DNA of 64,000 bases from the NCBI RefSeq assembly GCF_007860135.1, contig NZ_SJPV01000005.1:45785-109784 (forward strand). Reading direction: 5' to 3'. The DNA is from Novipirellula artificiosorum (GTDB taxonomy: Bacteria > Planctomycetota > Planctomycetia > Pirellulales > Pirellulaceae). Positions 52,648-62,286 of this stretch are shown piece by piece (the first letter of the stretch is position 1; the number at the start of each line of letters is the position of its first letter). A program made the position numbers and the translations under genes. Under the pieces are notes generated by a model. It was given only the letters and a program-made list of their open reading frames with translations, was not told the DNA's origin and did no database searches.

Positions 52648-55011
52648 ATGCGTAAACTTGACCAAAAACTGTTTCGCGACCTGATCACACTGAAAGGTCA
52701 AGCAACAGCAATCGTGATGGTCATCGCAGCCGGCGTGGGGACGTTCGTGATGTCGATGTGCGCCTACGCGTCGCTGCAATGGAGCAAGGATTATTTTTAT
52801 GGAGAGTTTCGGTTTGCGGATGTTTTCTCAGAAACTGGACGAACGCCCGATGCGTTGATCCCGCGCATGAAGGAAATCTCCGGGGTCTCTGCGGTGGAAA
52901 CGCGTTTGGTCTACGACGTGTTGCTCGATGTTCCTGAGATGAGCGAACCGGCCTCCGCAAGACTGATTTCGGTTCCCGAAACGGGAGATTGTCGGCTGAA
53001 CAAAGTATACATTTCGCGGGGGCGAATGCTGGAACCCGAGCGGACTGGCGAGGTGGTGGTCTCAGAAGTCTTTGCCGAAGCCCATGGTTTTGTCGCAGGC
53101 GATCACGTCAAAGCGATCCTCAACGGTAAATCGCAAACGCTCACGATTGTTGGCATCGCGTTGTCACCCGAATATGTCATCCAGGTGCAACCGGGCAGCA
53201 TCATGCCCGACAACAAGCGGTTCGGGATTCTATGGATCAGCCAACGTGACTTGGAAGCGGCCTTCGACATGACGGGCGCGTTCAACAGTGTCTCACTCAA
53301 ATTGGCGTATAGCAGCAACGAAGACGAAGTCATCTCACAACTCGACCGTTTGCTTCGACCCTACGGCAGCGTCGGTGCGTATGGTCGCGATCAACAGATT
53401 TCACACCAGTACTTGTCCGACGAATTGACACAGTTGAGGGGTATGGCCGTCATGGCACCGACGATCTTCTTGTCGGTTGCCGCATTCCTGTTGAACATCG
53501 TTATTTCGCGAATCATCAGCCAGCAGCGAGAACAAATTGCGGCACTCAAAGCGTTTGGCTACACCCATCGCGAGGTCGGCTTCCATTATCTCAACCTTGT
53601 CTTGGTGATTTCGCTGAGCGGAACGATTCTGGGCACGCTGTTCGGCTTTTGGATGGCATCAGGGATGACGAAGATGTACGCCGAGTTCTATAAGTTCCCG
53701 ATGCTGGAGTTTCAATTTGATGTGCCCGCAATTCTGCTGGCCTTCTTGCTGACCACGGTCACCGCGGTGCTGGGAACATGGGTGTCGGTTCACCACGCCA
53801 TCCGTCTACCACCTGCCGAAGCGATGCGTCCCGAACCGCCCCCCAGCTTCAAGCCCACACTCCTTGAGCGACTCGTTCCCCGTCATCTGATGCCGCCGGA
53901 AATGCGGATGGTGATACGCAACGTGGCTCGCAAACCCTTCAAGGCTGGCTTTTCGATGCTGGGAATTTCGATGGCGGTCGCGGTCATGATTCTAGGTAAC
54001 TTCTCGCTCGATGCGATGGACTACATGATGACCTTTCAATTCCGTCTTGCGCAGCGGCAAGACTTGATGGTCACGTTTGTTGAACCTGCCACGGCGTCGG
54101 TCATGTATGAAATGAGCGAACTCGATGGGGTGCTCGATAGCGAGACCCTGCGCACGGTCGCCACGCGTATTCACTTCCAGAATCGTTCGCGGCGTTTGGC
54201 CATCATGGGGCTCCAGCGTGATCCACAACTCTATCGGTTGCTGGACAAGAACGAACACTCCGTCGCAGTTCCCGAGTTTGGAATCATGCTCAACACCAAG
54301 CTCGCCCGACTGCTGGGCGTCCGACTTGGCGACCGTGTCCTCGTCGAAGTCCTTGAGGACAAGCGGCCCACGGTCACCGTCGAAGTCACGGCATTGGTCG
54401 AGGAATACGCCGGACTGAATGCCTACATGAACAAGGACCAACTTCACCGATTGTTAAAAGAGTCCAGCGTTGCTTCGGGCGCCTTCTTGAAAGTCGACGA
54501 AAACCAAATCGATCAGGTCTTTCGCGAATTGGAAATGCGGCCGGGAGTCGCTGGCGTGACAATCAAGGATGCAGTGCTCCACAGCTTCGAAAAAACGGTG
54601 GCCGAAAACATCTTGGTGATGCGATCGTTCTTTGTCTTCTTTGCATCCGTGATTGCCATCGGTGTGGTTTACAACAGTTCCAGAATCTCGCTTTCCGAAC
54701 GGAGTCGCGATTTGGCGACCATGCGGGTCGTCGGATACACTCGACGTGAAGTCTCGATGGTCCTACTAGGCGAAATCGCACTGCTCACACTGGCTGCAAT
54801 CCCGCTCGGGGCTGTCATCGGCTATGCGTTAGCAGGTGTGATGGTGGCGGGACTCGATACGGACAACTATCGTATTCCACTGGTTGTCAGCCGTAACACC
54901 TTTGCCTTGGCCGCCTTTGTCGTCATCCTCGCGACCGCTTTGTCTTGCTTGGTGGTTCAGCGACGAATTCACCGACTCGATTTAGTCGGTGTACTCAAAA
55001 CAAGAGAATAG
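52648..55011 (+). CDS. ABC transporter permease, FtsX/MacB-like, duplicated
   Basis: A 787-residue inner-membrane permease. An N-terminal segment near 14-35 is followed by a periplasmic MacB-like domain (about 40-250) and three membrane segments (about 265-390, FLSVAAFLLNIVISRIISQQREQIAALKAFG region). A second periplasmic domain (about 440-640) and three more segments follow (VFFASVIAIGVVYNSSRISLSERSRDLATMRVVGYTRREV region). Both FtsX domains carry the coupling-helix pattern. Two FtsX units in one chain suggest that it works as a pseudo-dimer or with a single copy per complex. Confidence 0.92.
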   Translation: MRKLDQKLFRDLITLKGQATAIVMVIAAGVGTFVMSMCAYASLQWSKDYFYGEFRFADVFSETGRTPDALIPRMKEISGVSAVETRLVYDVLLDVPEMSEPASARLISVPETGDCRLNKVYISRGRMLEPERTGEVVVSEVFAEAHGFVAGDHVKAILNGKSQTLTIVGIALSPEYVIQVQPGSIMPDNKRFGILWISQRDLEAAFDMTGAFNSVSLKLAYSSNEDEVISQLDRLLRPYGSVGAYGRDQQISHQYLSDELTQLRGMAVMAPTIFLSVAAFLLNIVISRIISQQREQIAALKAFGYTHREVGFHYLNLVLVISLSGTILGTLFGFWMASGMTKMYAEFYKFPMLEFQFDVPAILLAFLLTTVTAVLGTWVSVHHAIRLPPAEAMRPEPPPSFKPTLLERLVPRHLMPPEMRMVIRNVARKPFKAGFSMLGISMAVAVMILGNFSLDAMDYMMTFQFRLAQRQDLMVTFVEPATASVMYEMSELDGVLDSETLRTVATRIHFQNRSRRLAIMGLQRDPQLYRLLDKNEHSVAVPEFGIMLNTKLARLLGVRLGDRVLVEVLEDKRPTVTVEVTALVEEYAGLNAYMNKDQLHRLLKESSVASGAFLKVDENQIDQVFRELEMRPGVAGVTIKDAVLHSFEKTVAENILVMRSFFVFFASVIAIGVVYNSSRISLSERSRDLATMRVVGYTRREVSMVLLGEIALLTLAAIPLGAVIGYALAGVMVAGLDTDNYRIPLVVSRNTFALAAFVVILATALSCLVVQRRIHRLDLVGVLKTRE

Positions 55012-55013
55012 GT

Positions 55014-56234
55014 ATGCGATTGAAAATGAAGTTTTCACTCAGAACGATGCTCTGGGGCGTGCTGTTGACCGCATTGGTGATGTTCGTTGCACTGGCGATG
55101 GTTCCCAAACCGGTCGAGGTGGAATCGGCGACGGCGACGATTGGACCACTGCGAGTATCGGTCCAGGAGGATGGGAAAACACGCGTTCGTGAAAAGTACA
55201 CCGTTTCGGCCCCGGTCGCTGGGCGACTGTCTCGTATTGAACTCGACCCTGGTGACTTGTGTAGCGAGGAGACTTTGTTGGCGGTGATCCTGCCAAGCGA
55301 TCCCGCGATCTTGGACGCGCGGGCGAAAGCCGCAGCAGATGCCCAAGTGCAAGCCGCCGAAGCTGCGCTCGAACGTGCCAAATCAAGTGCACAACAAGCG
55401 AAGATCAACCATGAATTTAACCTGACCAGAAAGCAGCGAGCCGAAGGACTGGTGCCGACGGGTGCGATTTCAGAGAGCGAGCACGACGTGGTCAAAGCGG
55501 AAGCGTTGGCCTCCGCTCAAGCAATCAAGACCGCTCATTTTGACATCGAAATCGCTAGCTTTGAACTGGAAATGGCACGAGCGGCGGTAAGTCAGTTTTC
55601 TGACCCGCAACACTCCGACTCCGTCGAACCCTTCGAGATCTTCTCGCCGATCTCAGGCCGCGTCCTCCGAGTCTTCGAGGAAAGCTCAACGGTCGTCCCA
55701 ATGGGAACGCCGCTGATTGAATTGGGGGACCCTCGCAACTTGGAAATCGAGATCGATGTCCTGTCGACCGATGCGGTCCGCATCAAACCCGGCGCAGATT
55801 TGACTATCGAACATTGGGGTGGCCAATCACCACTTCAAGGCTACGTGCGTGTAATTGAACCGGGTGCATTCACGAAAGTCTCTTCGCTGGGCGTCGAGGA
55901 ACAACGCGTCAACATCATCGCCGATTTTAACGAGCCACCCGAACGAATTACCTCACTCGGCGACGGTTATCGCGTCGAAGCTCGAATTACCGTCAACGAA
56001 CGTGACAAAGTTCTGCAAATCCCCAACAGTGCCTTGTTTCGGTACCAACGCCAATGGCATGTGTTAGCCATTGTCAACGGCAAAGCCGAGCTTCAGCCCG
56101 TATCGGTCGGGATGCAAAACGAAGACTCCACGCAAATCACGGAGGGATTGAAAGCAGGCGACAAAGTCGTGATCTACCCAAGTGATGAACTCCATCCGGG
56201 CACTCCGGTACGATTGAGGAGTTCGAGTCGTTAG
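55014..56234 (+). CDS. periplasmic adaptor (membrane-fusion) protein, HlyD/MacA-like
   Basis: A 406-residue protein from the ATG two bases after the permease stop. The frame runs upstream only inside that gene. One N-terminal membrane segment (about 13-33) is followed by a biotinyl-lipoyl half (YTVSAPVAGRLSRIELDPGD), a coiled-coil hairpin (about 100-190, AKAAADAQVQAAEAALERA), the second lipoyl half (IFSPISGRVLRVFEESSTVVPMGTPLIELGD) and a beta-barrel. It links the ABC permease to an outer-membrane exit duct, which is not encoded here. Confidence 0.93.
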   Translation: MRLKMKFSLRTMLWGVLLTALVMFVALAMVPKPVEVESATATIGPLRVSVQEDGKTRVREKYTVSAPVAGRLSRIELDPGDLCSEETLLAVILPSDPAILDARAKAAADAQVQAAEAALERAKSSAQQAKINHEFNLTRKQRAEGLVPTGAISESEHDVVKAEALASAQAIKTAHFDIEIASFELEMARAAVSQFSDPQHSDSVEPFEIFSPISGRVLRVFEESSTVVPMGTPLIELGDPRNLEIEIDVLSTDAVRIKPGADLTIEHWGGQSPLQGYVRVIEPGAFTKVSSLGVEEQRVNIIADFNEPPERITSLGDGYRVEARITVNERDKVLQIPNSALFRYQRQWHVLAIVNGKAELQPVSVGMQNEDSTQITEGLKAGDKVVIYPSDELHPGTPVRLRSSSR

Positions 56235-56257
56235 CGATCGCCGCGCCCAACAACGCC

Positions 56258-56288
56258 AAAAAAAACGGCGTCCCCAAAAGGGACGCCG
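56258..56288 (-). terminator. Rho-independent terminator of the DUF1559 gene
   Basis: CGGCGTCCC and GGGACGCCG form a perfect 9-bp stem with a CAAAA loop, and eight T residues follow on the minus strand. It lies 51 bases after the DUF1559 stop. The plus-strand adaptor gene ends 24 bases away but has no T-run in its direction. Confidence 0.93.
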
Positions 56289-56338
56289 CAAGTTCGAGTT
56301 CGAATCATTTGAAACGGGCGATCCCGCTTTCCAGGATT

Positions 56339-57544
56339 CTATTCAAGCATCTTGGTTTCTTTCATCGCCTTGGTCCCCAAGGCGCCCCACAACCCATAGG
56401 GGCTCTGGGCACCCGATGGAGTTGTCAGGTTACCGACAGGCCAGTTCGGAGAATTCTGCGACAGATTACCGGTTTCAATCGAATCGGTAATGAACTTGAT
56501 AGCACCATCACCCATCAACACATGACAACCACCTGGATGGCGACTGCCCGCGCTGTTCATCACGTCCGAACCGTCGCCCGACCATGCGCAACTGAAACCA
56601 TTCGGCGGATTGATCGTTGTTACACTCGACATGCAGGGACGACCATCGGACCATCGCATCCCTTTTCGCTGCGATGAATTCCAGTTGTTTGCATTGGTTC
56701 CCGGCAACAAGTACTGCGGACGATTGGGGTCCATGTACTTTTCTTGGCAAATACTCGGGGTAATGAAAAAGTCTGCATTGTTGCCGTTGTTCACGACGGT
56801 CGCTTTCGCTTCCAACGTGTTATTGTCGGTTACAAACTCGGCGCAAGCGATCGTGTTGCTTAGACCATCGAGCACATCACGGAAGCGTGTCGTCACACGG
56901 GTGGTGAAGAAACCACGGTCGAACGATCCACGTCGTGCCGTACACCAACCCAATTCTTGTCCTTGTTCGCCCACGCAGGAGTGATTGTTACTCGAAATGC
57001 CATCACCAATGCATGCAGCGTAGTTCATGAACGCTTCGAAGTTGCCTGGCGAGTCGTTCGGATCACTCGGACACCGGTAGGTGCCGACTTGGGTGAGCCA
57101 AGGTGTGTAAGCGCGAGCCCAAGGCACAGGCCCCATCGGTGGGAAAGGAGGAGTCTTTGCCGTGCCATTGTGGTTCACCGCGCGTGGGTTGGCGATTTGC
57201 TCCCACAAAGCTTGTTGCTCAATAAAGGGGGTCAACCCAACCAAGTAACAAAGCATGTGTCGGTTGCCGTCAACATAAGCGCCTGCACCGTAGCTACCAC
57301 CACTTTGGACCACATTCTGACCAAACGCAGAATGATAGTTATGCAGACCCAACCCAATTTGCTTGAAGTTATTGCTGCAACTCATTCGACGTGCCGCTTC
57401 ACGAGCAGCTTGAACCGCTGGCAAAAGCAATCCAACCAAAACACCGATGATGGCGATGACCACCAACAGTTCGACAAGCGTAAAACCGAATCGACGTTCG
57501 GTCGACCGTGAGCTCACGCGGTCGTTAGAAAAACAACGAACCAT
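56339..57544 (-). CDS. DUF1559 protein with prepilin-type N-terminus
   Basis: A 401-residue protein of the family that is greatly expanded in planctomycetes. A type IV pilin-like leader (RRFGFTLVELLVVIAIIGVLVGLLLPAVQAAREAARR) should be cut after the Gly before FTLVE by a prepilin peptidase. The DUF1559 body follows, with CSNNFKQIGLGLHNYH and the C-terminal SRHPGGCHVLMGDGAIKFI typical of this family. It is probably a pseudopilin-like surface or periplasmic protein. The secretin/Pil genes at 28749-33188 could serve it, which is an inference. Confidence 0.96.
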   Translation of the reverse strand: MVRCFSNDRVSSRSTERRFGFTLVELLVVIAIIGVLVGLLLPAVQAAREAARRMSCSNNFKQIGLGLHNYHSAFGQNVVQSGGSYGAGAYVDGNRHMLCYLVGLTPFIEQQALWEQIANPRAVNHNGTAKTPPFPPMGPVPWARAYTPWLTQVGTYRCPSDPNDSPGNFEAFMNYAACIGDGISSNNHSCVGEQGQELGWCTARRGSFDRGFFTTRVTTRFRDVLDGLSNTIACAEFVTDNNTLEAKATVVNNGNNADFFITPSICQEKYMDPNRPQYLLPGTNANNWNSSQRKGMRWSDGRPCMSSVTTINPPNGFSCAWSGDGSDVMNSAGSRHPGGCHVLMGDGAIKFITDSIETGNLSQNSPNWPVGNLTTPSGAQSPYGLWGALGTKAMKETKMLE

Positions 57545-57761
57545 AACGAATTTCCTCGCATAGAAACGAAAAGGAAGTAACCAATATTGAAGTTCACGCG
57601 TGATCGACCGACCATACCGGCGGAGTGTGCTATCCGCGGTCGCGTTACAAGCTGAGCGACAAACGAAGCGACATGCGACATGACGAGTGCTTCGTCCCGT
57701 TCAAACCAAAGCCCAAGGTTGCCCCTGGGCGACCCGCAAACAATTCAGCAGGAAGGAACCG

Positions 57762-57935
57762 TTAGCGACTGCCTTGCTGTGAAGCGTATTCGGCTTCCAT
57801 TGCTGCCATCTCCTCAGGCGTCTGAACAACGCTGTCATCGACTGGGGAAACCGTTGTCGAGTTATCAGGACCACAGCCCGCAATGCCAAGAACAGTAGCC
57901 GAGGCGAATAAAACCACACAAACGAATTGACGCAT
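57762..57935 (-). CDS. small lipoprotein paired with DUF1559
   Basis: A 57-residue protein from MRQFVCVVLF. The frame opens 13 codons earlier without a clear signal start. The lipobox VLGIAGC gives a mature peptide of only about 35 residues, acidic and Glu/Ala-rich. It lies 217 bp upstream of the DUF1559 gene on the same strand. Small lipoproteins of this kind are frequent DUF1559 neighbours in planctomycetes. Function is unknown. Confidence 0.72.
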   Translation of the reverse strand: MRQFVCVVLFASATVLGIAGCGPDNSTTVSPVDDSVVQTPEEMAAMEAEYASQQGSR

Positions 57936-58175
57936 TGAAATTGTCTCCGAACCGGAAAGTTGAAATGACCGCATTTTTAAAGATAACGCGAATTTTAAAC
58001 ACTCAATTTGCGAATGTATCCGGCCGGGTCTATAGAGTCAAATTTTAAAGAGGTGCTTTTTGTCCACTTTTCGTCTCAATAGTCCCGAAAACCACGCTGA
58101 CGTTATGGCTCAATCAGACCGCGATCTCGATAGGATCCTCAAGAAAAGCGACAAAAAGACGGTCTTTTCACCATT

Positions 58176-59009
58176 TTACTCCGCCAACGGTTGGTGGGAT
58201 GGGGCCGGATTCCACTGGATTTCCAGCAACATACCTGGCAGAAAATTTTCTGACAAAATATCAAAATTTCGCGAATCCAGTGGAGTGCAAATCATATTGC
58301 GATCCTCGCAGCCATCGATCAGTCGCCGGATTGCGGTTTTGTTACCGTAGGCCAATAAGCATCGACCGCCCGGTTTGAGACGTCCCTTCAACTGGTCGAG
58401 AATCGATTCCTGCAATTCAAACGCAGGATCATAGAAGGCATAGTCCGCCGGTTTCTCGACCGTACCGTCCTCCCAAGGTGGGTTCGAAAGGATCAGATCG
58501 AATCGTTCCTCGGGATCGAGTGCTGAGAAAGCGCCCGGATGTTGAGGATCAACCGCGCGCACGTCGAAATCCTCGGCACGGTCGGGCACAAGCATCGCCG
58601 CGTTGTAACGAGCGTTTGCGACGGCGATCGGGTTGATGTCGGTCGCGACCACGCTGCGGGCGCCGTTTTGCAAACAGCAAATCGACAGCAACCCCGTTCC
58701 CGTCCCGATCTCCAAGACATCGCGATCGACCACCAGCGATTCCTTGCCAATTTTCTTTCGCAGTGAAATCGTATCATCCGGTTCCCAAAATACCGAATCG
58801 AATTGAACAAACATGCCATCGGGGAGCCCGGCGGACTCAACCAGGTCGGCGATCGGCCACGTTTGGATCACGTTGTATTGAGGCGGAACACTTTGCTCGT
58901 CGCCGCGACCTTCACCAGGATCCTTCAATTTCGACAAGCAACCTGCCGTCAGACCGACAAGGACGATCAGCGGAAAGCAACCGCGTGAAAGGAGAGGGGA
59001 GCGAGACAT
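58176..59009 (-). CDS. SAM-dependent methyltransferase with a lipoprotein signal
   Basis: A 277-residue protein. The core is a class I methyltransferase of the PrmA/HemK kind: VLEIGTGTGLLSICCLQNGA (motif I), VVATDINPIAVANARYNA and the catalytic DLILSNPPWEDG (NPPW, as in N-methyltransferases of the NPPY group). The N-terminus is odd: SRSPLLSRGCFPLIVLVGLTAGC is a good lipoprotein signal with lipobox LTAGC and Cys24. No ATG after it is well placed, since the next begins within the fold (MFVQFDS). Either the enzyme is membrane-tethered and exported, or it has an N-terminal cytoplasmic anchor. Confidence 0.82.
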   Translation of the reverse strand: MSRSPLLSRGCFPLIVLVGLTAGCLSKLKDPGEGRGDEQSVPPQYNVIQTWPIADLVESAGLPDGMFVQFDSVFWEPDDTISLRKKIGKESLVVDRDVLEIGTGTGLLSICCLQNGARSVVATDINPIAVANARYNAAMLVPDRAEDFDVRAVDPQHPGAFSALDPEERFDLILSNPPWEDGTVEKPADYAFYDPAFELQESILDQLKGRLKPGGRCLLAYGNKTAIRRLIDGCEDRNMICTPLDSRNFDILSENFLPGMLLEIQWNPAPSHQPLAE

Positions 59010-59114
59010 GGGGATCGAGACCTTGGAAGTGATTGGAGAAGCCAGTCGTGGAGAGTGTTAGGTTAGCAGATCCCCGGGCGGCAAAGCGGCAAACAGCGAG
59101 CGACCGTTCAGAGG

Positions 59115-59400
59115 TCATGCAGTTTTAAGCTGTAACGACTGCAGTGTTTCGGTATCCAACCACCCCTGCCCGCGCAGCGGGAGGGGTCGAACGCAGCGAG
59201 GGGGAGGGCCGGTATCGAAACGGTGTTGGAGTTTCATGCCGTCATCGCAGCCCGTTTTCCCACTCCCGGCGTTGAAACGCCGACCTCTCCCAAACGAGAG
59301 GTAACGGTACTGCAACTCCTCGATAAAGAACGGCTTAGTAACGACATGGTCGCGAACAGGGTCGACGGGGAACCGCCACAAGTTTTCGCGGCCGTGTGAC
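59115..59400. repeat. dispersed repeat, copy 3, within a 514-bp gene-free spacer
   Basis: The spacer 59010-59523 holds no supported gene. CACCCCTGCCCGCGCAGCGG, GAGGGGGAGGGCCGGTAT, CTCCCGGCGTTGAAACGCCG and CTCGATAAAGAACGGCTTAG are shared with the copies at 40020, 46060 and 63530. The minus-strand frame through it (PPPRCVRPLPLRGQGW) is repeat-borne. Confidence 0.85.
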
Positions 59401-59523
59401 GGCTATGCCCACCCTACTTCTGCCGCGGTGTTTGCCTTAGTTTAGTCGCTTTGATTCAAAGCCTGAACGCAAACGGGATGCGTCCATCATCGAGGCTAAG
59501 ACGAAGACACCAACGTCACGACC

Positions 59524-60705
59524 ATGCCATCACGCTGCTTTCAATGCTTTCGGCCGATCCAACAGTGCTTCTGTGACCAGATTCCAGCGATTACGAATCG
59601 CACGGAGGTGTTGATTCTTCAACATCGCCGCGAACGTTCGCACCCGTTCAATACGGCTCGCATCGTCAACACGGCGTTGCAGCGTTGCAGCGTCCTCTGC
59701 GAACACAACGACGAGCTAGCCAAACGGCTGGAAACCATGGAGTTGTCGGCCAATGTGGGGCTGTTGTACCCGGGTGAGGGATCCATGCCGTTAAGCGGTC
59801 CGGATGCTCGTGACTTGCCGAATCAGTTGGTGGTTGTCGACGGTACGTGGCATCACGCCAAGACGCTGATGCGTGACGTGCCACGTTTGCAGCGATTGCC
59901 CCGCTACCAAATCACGCCTGCTTCTCCCGGCCGGTATCGCATTCGCCGCGAACCGAACGATCAAGCGCTGTCGACTTTGGAAGCGACCGTGGCAGCACTG
60001 CGAGAAATCGAACCCGACACCCTCGGCTTCGATCGGTTGCTAAACGTCTTCGAGCAAATGATCGATCAGCAAATCGTTCATGCCCCTGCGAATTGGCGCC
60101 AGAATCGACGACGTCGGCGAGGATCGACCAATGTGCCACGATCGCTATGCAGCAATTTGGGCAATGTCGTCGTTGCCTACGGCGAACAAGAACGGGGCCC
60201 CCGAAAGGGCGAGGTCGATGATGGAATCAAGCCGCGGCCGGTCTATTGGATCGCCGAGCGTTTGCAGAGCGATGAAACGTTCGCCTGCGCGATCGAGTCG
60301 AAATCGCTGCAGGACGCGAAATTTGCGGAGCGTCTCCGGCTGACCGACCGTCAGATCGATCAAGCGATCTCGCTTTCCGAATTCCGCAACCAGTGGAAAG
60401 CGTTCTTGCGCCCGTCGGATACGGTCGTGGTGTATCACCAACGAACCGCCAACCTGCTTCGCAACGCCGGAGCGGCATGTCCAAACCTTTTGTTACTCAA
60501 ATCGATTCAGATCGGCTCGCACCCCGTATCGGCGACACTGGAGCAGTTCCTGCGAGACGAAGGCATTGGGATCGATGACGGTGGAACCAGCCGCTCCTCG
60601 TTTCGACTGGCCAATGCGATTGCGTTCGTCAAGCATGTGCAAGCGTCAAATCCACCCCTCAACGAGGGTCCACTCAAAGGTGGTGGCAAAGCGATCATTC
60701 GCTAA
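59524..60705 (+). CDS. DTW-domain protein with extra C-terminal domain
   Basis: A 393-residue protein. The N-terminal half is a DTW domain (TapT/YfiP-like tRNA aminocarboxypropyltransferase family, which uses SAM to make acp3U). Zinc-like cysteines lie at 5, 8, 15 and 17, LILQHRRERSHPFNTARIV lies near 30-48, and the name motif appears as DGTWHHAK from residue 106. RYRIRREPNDQALSTLEATVAAL completes the fold. After a basic linker (about 195-205) a second domain of about 180 residues follows that I do not recognise, so the protein is about twice the usual length. Its end overlaps the FabH-like gene by 11 bp. Confidence 0.87.
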   Translation: MPSRCFQCFRPIQQCFCDQIPAITNRTEVLILQHRRERSHPFNTARIVNTALQRCSVLCEHNDELAKRLETMELSANVGLLYPGEGSMPLSGPDARDLPNQLVVVDGTWHHAKTLMRDVPRLQRLPRYQITPASPGRYRIRREPNDQALSTLEATVAALREIEPDTLGFDRLLNVFEQMIDQQIVHAPANWRQNRRRRRGSTNVPRSLCSNLGNVVVAYGEQERGPRKGEVDDGIKPRPVYWIAERLQSDETFACAIESKSLQDAKFAERLRLTDRQIDQAISLSEFRNQWKAFLRPSDTVVVYHQRTANLLRNAGAACPNLLLLKSIQIGSHPVSATLEQFLRDEGIGIDDGGTSRSSFRLANAIAFVKHVQASNPPLNEGPLKGGGKAIIR

Positions 60706-61786
60706 TCTCACCGATGTTTCCGCTGACCGGCGTCTGCCCCCACTCGGCCGACAGCATGACACTGTTGATCCCTGATCCAATCCCCAGCATCGCGACGCGT
60801 TGCCCCGCCGACAATTCGCCCCGCTGAGCGGCAGCAGCAAGTGTCAACGGTAAAGCGACCGATCCGGTGTTTCCGAGTTTTGGAAACGTCGCCGAATCGC
60901 GGTCCACCGGCAATCCCATCGCGTCAAGCATCGCGACCCGATGACGCGATCCCACTTGATGACAAACGCTGCGGTCGATCTGCTCACGGCTCCAACCACT
61001 CTCACCCAGCAACCGTTCAAACGCACTCGCACCGGTTGCAATTCCTTCCGCCATCAAACGCTCGGAATCGGTATCCATTAAAGGATGCATTGCTGATCCT
61101 GCGGTATCTTGATCGCTCCGGCACAAGTCGTTGAACTCGGTTCGCGACTCGGCAATCGCCGTGTCGAGCGGCGTCCCCATCCGAGATAGCTTTCGGTGAA
61201 CCAGCAACCACGCGCAACTCCCCGAGCCGATCGTCAAGGAAGCGAAGGCAGGCTTGACCGATTGCCGCGTCAACGACATGTCGGTATTCAGCTGTTGGAT
61301 CGTTTGTTCGAGCAGCGGTCGGCTGTTCTCCGTCCCGACGACCACTCCCGCCTCGATCGCTCCCATTTCGATCATCATCGCGATTTGGACCGCCCCGTTC
61401 ATCAATCCGAGGCAGGCATTTGAGACGTCGTAGACCCAACAAGGGTGGGGCAAACCGACTTCATGATGCACGCGAGACGCCGTGGCTGGCTCGAGAAAAT
61501 CACGACAAACACTGGCGTGAATCAAACAACCCACTCGATTCCGATCGATTCCCGCCGCTTCAATCGCCCGCGTTGCACTTCGCACGCTCGGTCCGCTGGG
61601 CATCGTCCCCGCTGACCAAACCCGTCTCTGCTCGATGCCGCTCATTAAGGCTAAACGGCCTTCGGGCAACTTCAAACGCTCGTAAAGCGGTCGCAACCTC
61701 CCTTCAATATGTTCGCTTGTCCAAATTTCATCGGGAATTTCCGCACCGATGGATTCTAAGTAAACGTTATTGAATCTCATTCTCAA
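60695..61786 (-). CDS. 3-oxoacyl-ACP synthase III-like (FabH/OleA family)
   Basis: A 363-residue thiolase-fold condensing enzyme. The catalytic triad is complete: C125 (VSNACLGLMNG), H276 (CHQVGSRH) and N306 (LGNTGSVALP). At 363 residues it is longer than FabH (about 320), and PEGRLALMSGIEQRRVW resembles the OleA-like group that joins two acyl chains. No other fatty acid genes are nearby, so the role could be specialised lipid or hydrocarbon synthesis rather than fatty acid initiation. A TATAAA stretch lies about 45 bases upstream. Confidence 0.9.
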   Translation of the reverse strand: MRMRFNNVYLESIGAEIPDEIWTSEHIEGRLRPLYERLKLPEGRLALMSGIEQRRVWSAGTMPSGPSVRSATRAIEAAGIDRNRVGCLIHASVCRDFLEPATASRVHHEVGLPHPCWVYDVSNACLGLMNGAVQIAMMIEMGAIEAGVVVGTENSRPLLEQTIQQLNTDMSLTRQSVKPAFASLTIGSGSCAWLLVHRKLSRMGTPLDTAIAESRTEFNDLCRSDQDTAGSAMHPLMDTDSERLMAEGIATGASAFERLLGESGWSREQIDRSVCHQVGSRHRVAMLDAMGLPVDRDSATFPKLGNTGSVALPLTLAAAAQRGELSAGQRVAMLGIGSGINSVMLSAEWGQTPVSGNIGEISE

Positions 61787-62286
61787 GTCCTAAGTTGTTT
61801 CCTGCATTGACCTTCGCATTATTTATACCCCTTGAGGCAAAGACTGAGAACCAATCGATCCCCGCTGATTGCTAGCAAAAAATCGGCTTGCTATCACTCC
61901 ATGTAGTGCTAGCAGCGGCCTTTATTGACTACGTAGCAACAAAGGTTTGACGAACGATTGAACGCTTCTAAATTCCCACCCATCGCCGGTGACACATCGT
62001 GTGACACCAAGGGCGGCAATGCAACGGCGAGTTGATTCAGCGGGTTCGCTGCTTACCATTCGTCAAAACGTCAAGATGGGTTGAATGCCAAGATGGCGCT
62101 CACTGACAATCTCACGAATCGCTTCGCACGCAGAGGCCGGATGGCTTTGGTGCCGTCGGCAACGACCAAGTCGTGGACGAAGCGTTGTTCTCTTCTCTTT
62201 CGATTGCATGCCCCCCGCCCCGAATCGCGAACAGATTCTCGCATCGGGCTTCTTTTCACTCGCGAACTTCGAAGAGGACCTTTCGG
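61787..62286. other. 500-bp spacer without a supported gene
   Basis: The left part must hold the FabH-like promoter (a TATAAATAAT stretch near 61820-61832 on the minus strand). GTGACAC repeats at 61991-62008, and TGCTAGCA occurs near 61870 and 61911. The open frame across 62173-62286 joins the next gene in frame but has no good start and is not included. Confidence 0.5.

Noticed and set aside
58060..58350. 96-codon plus-strand frame overlapping the methyltransferase end
   Set aside because: Most of it is antisense to the methyltransferase gene and there is no motif or good start.
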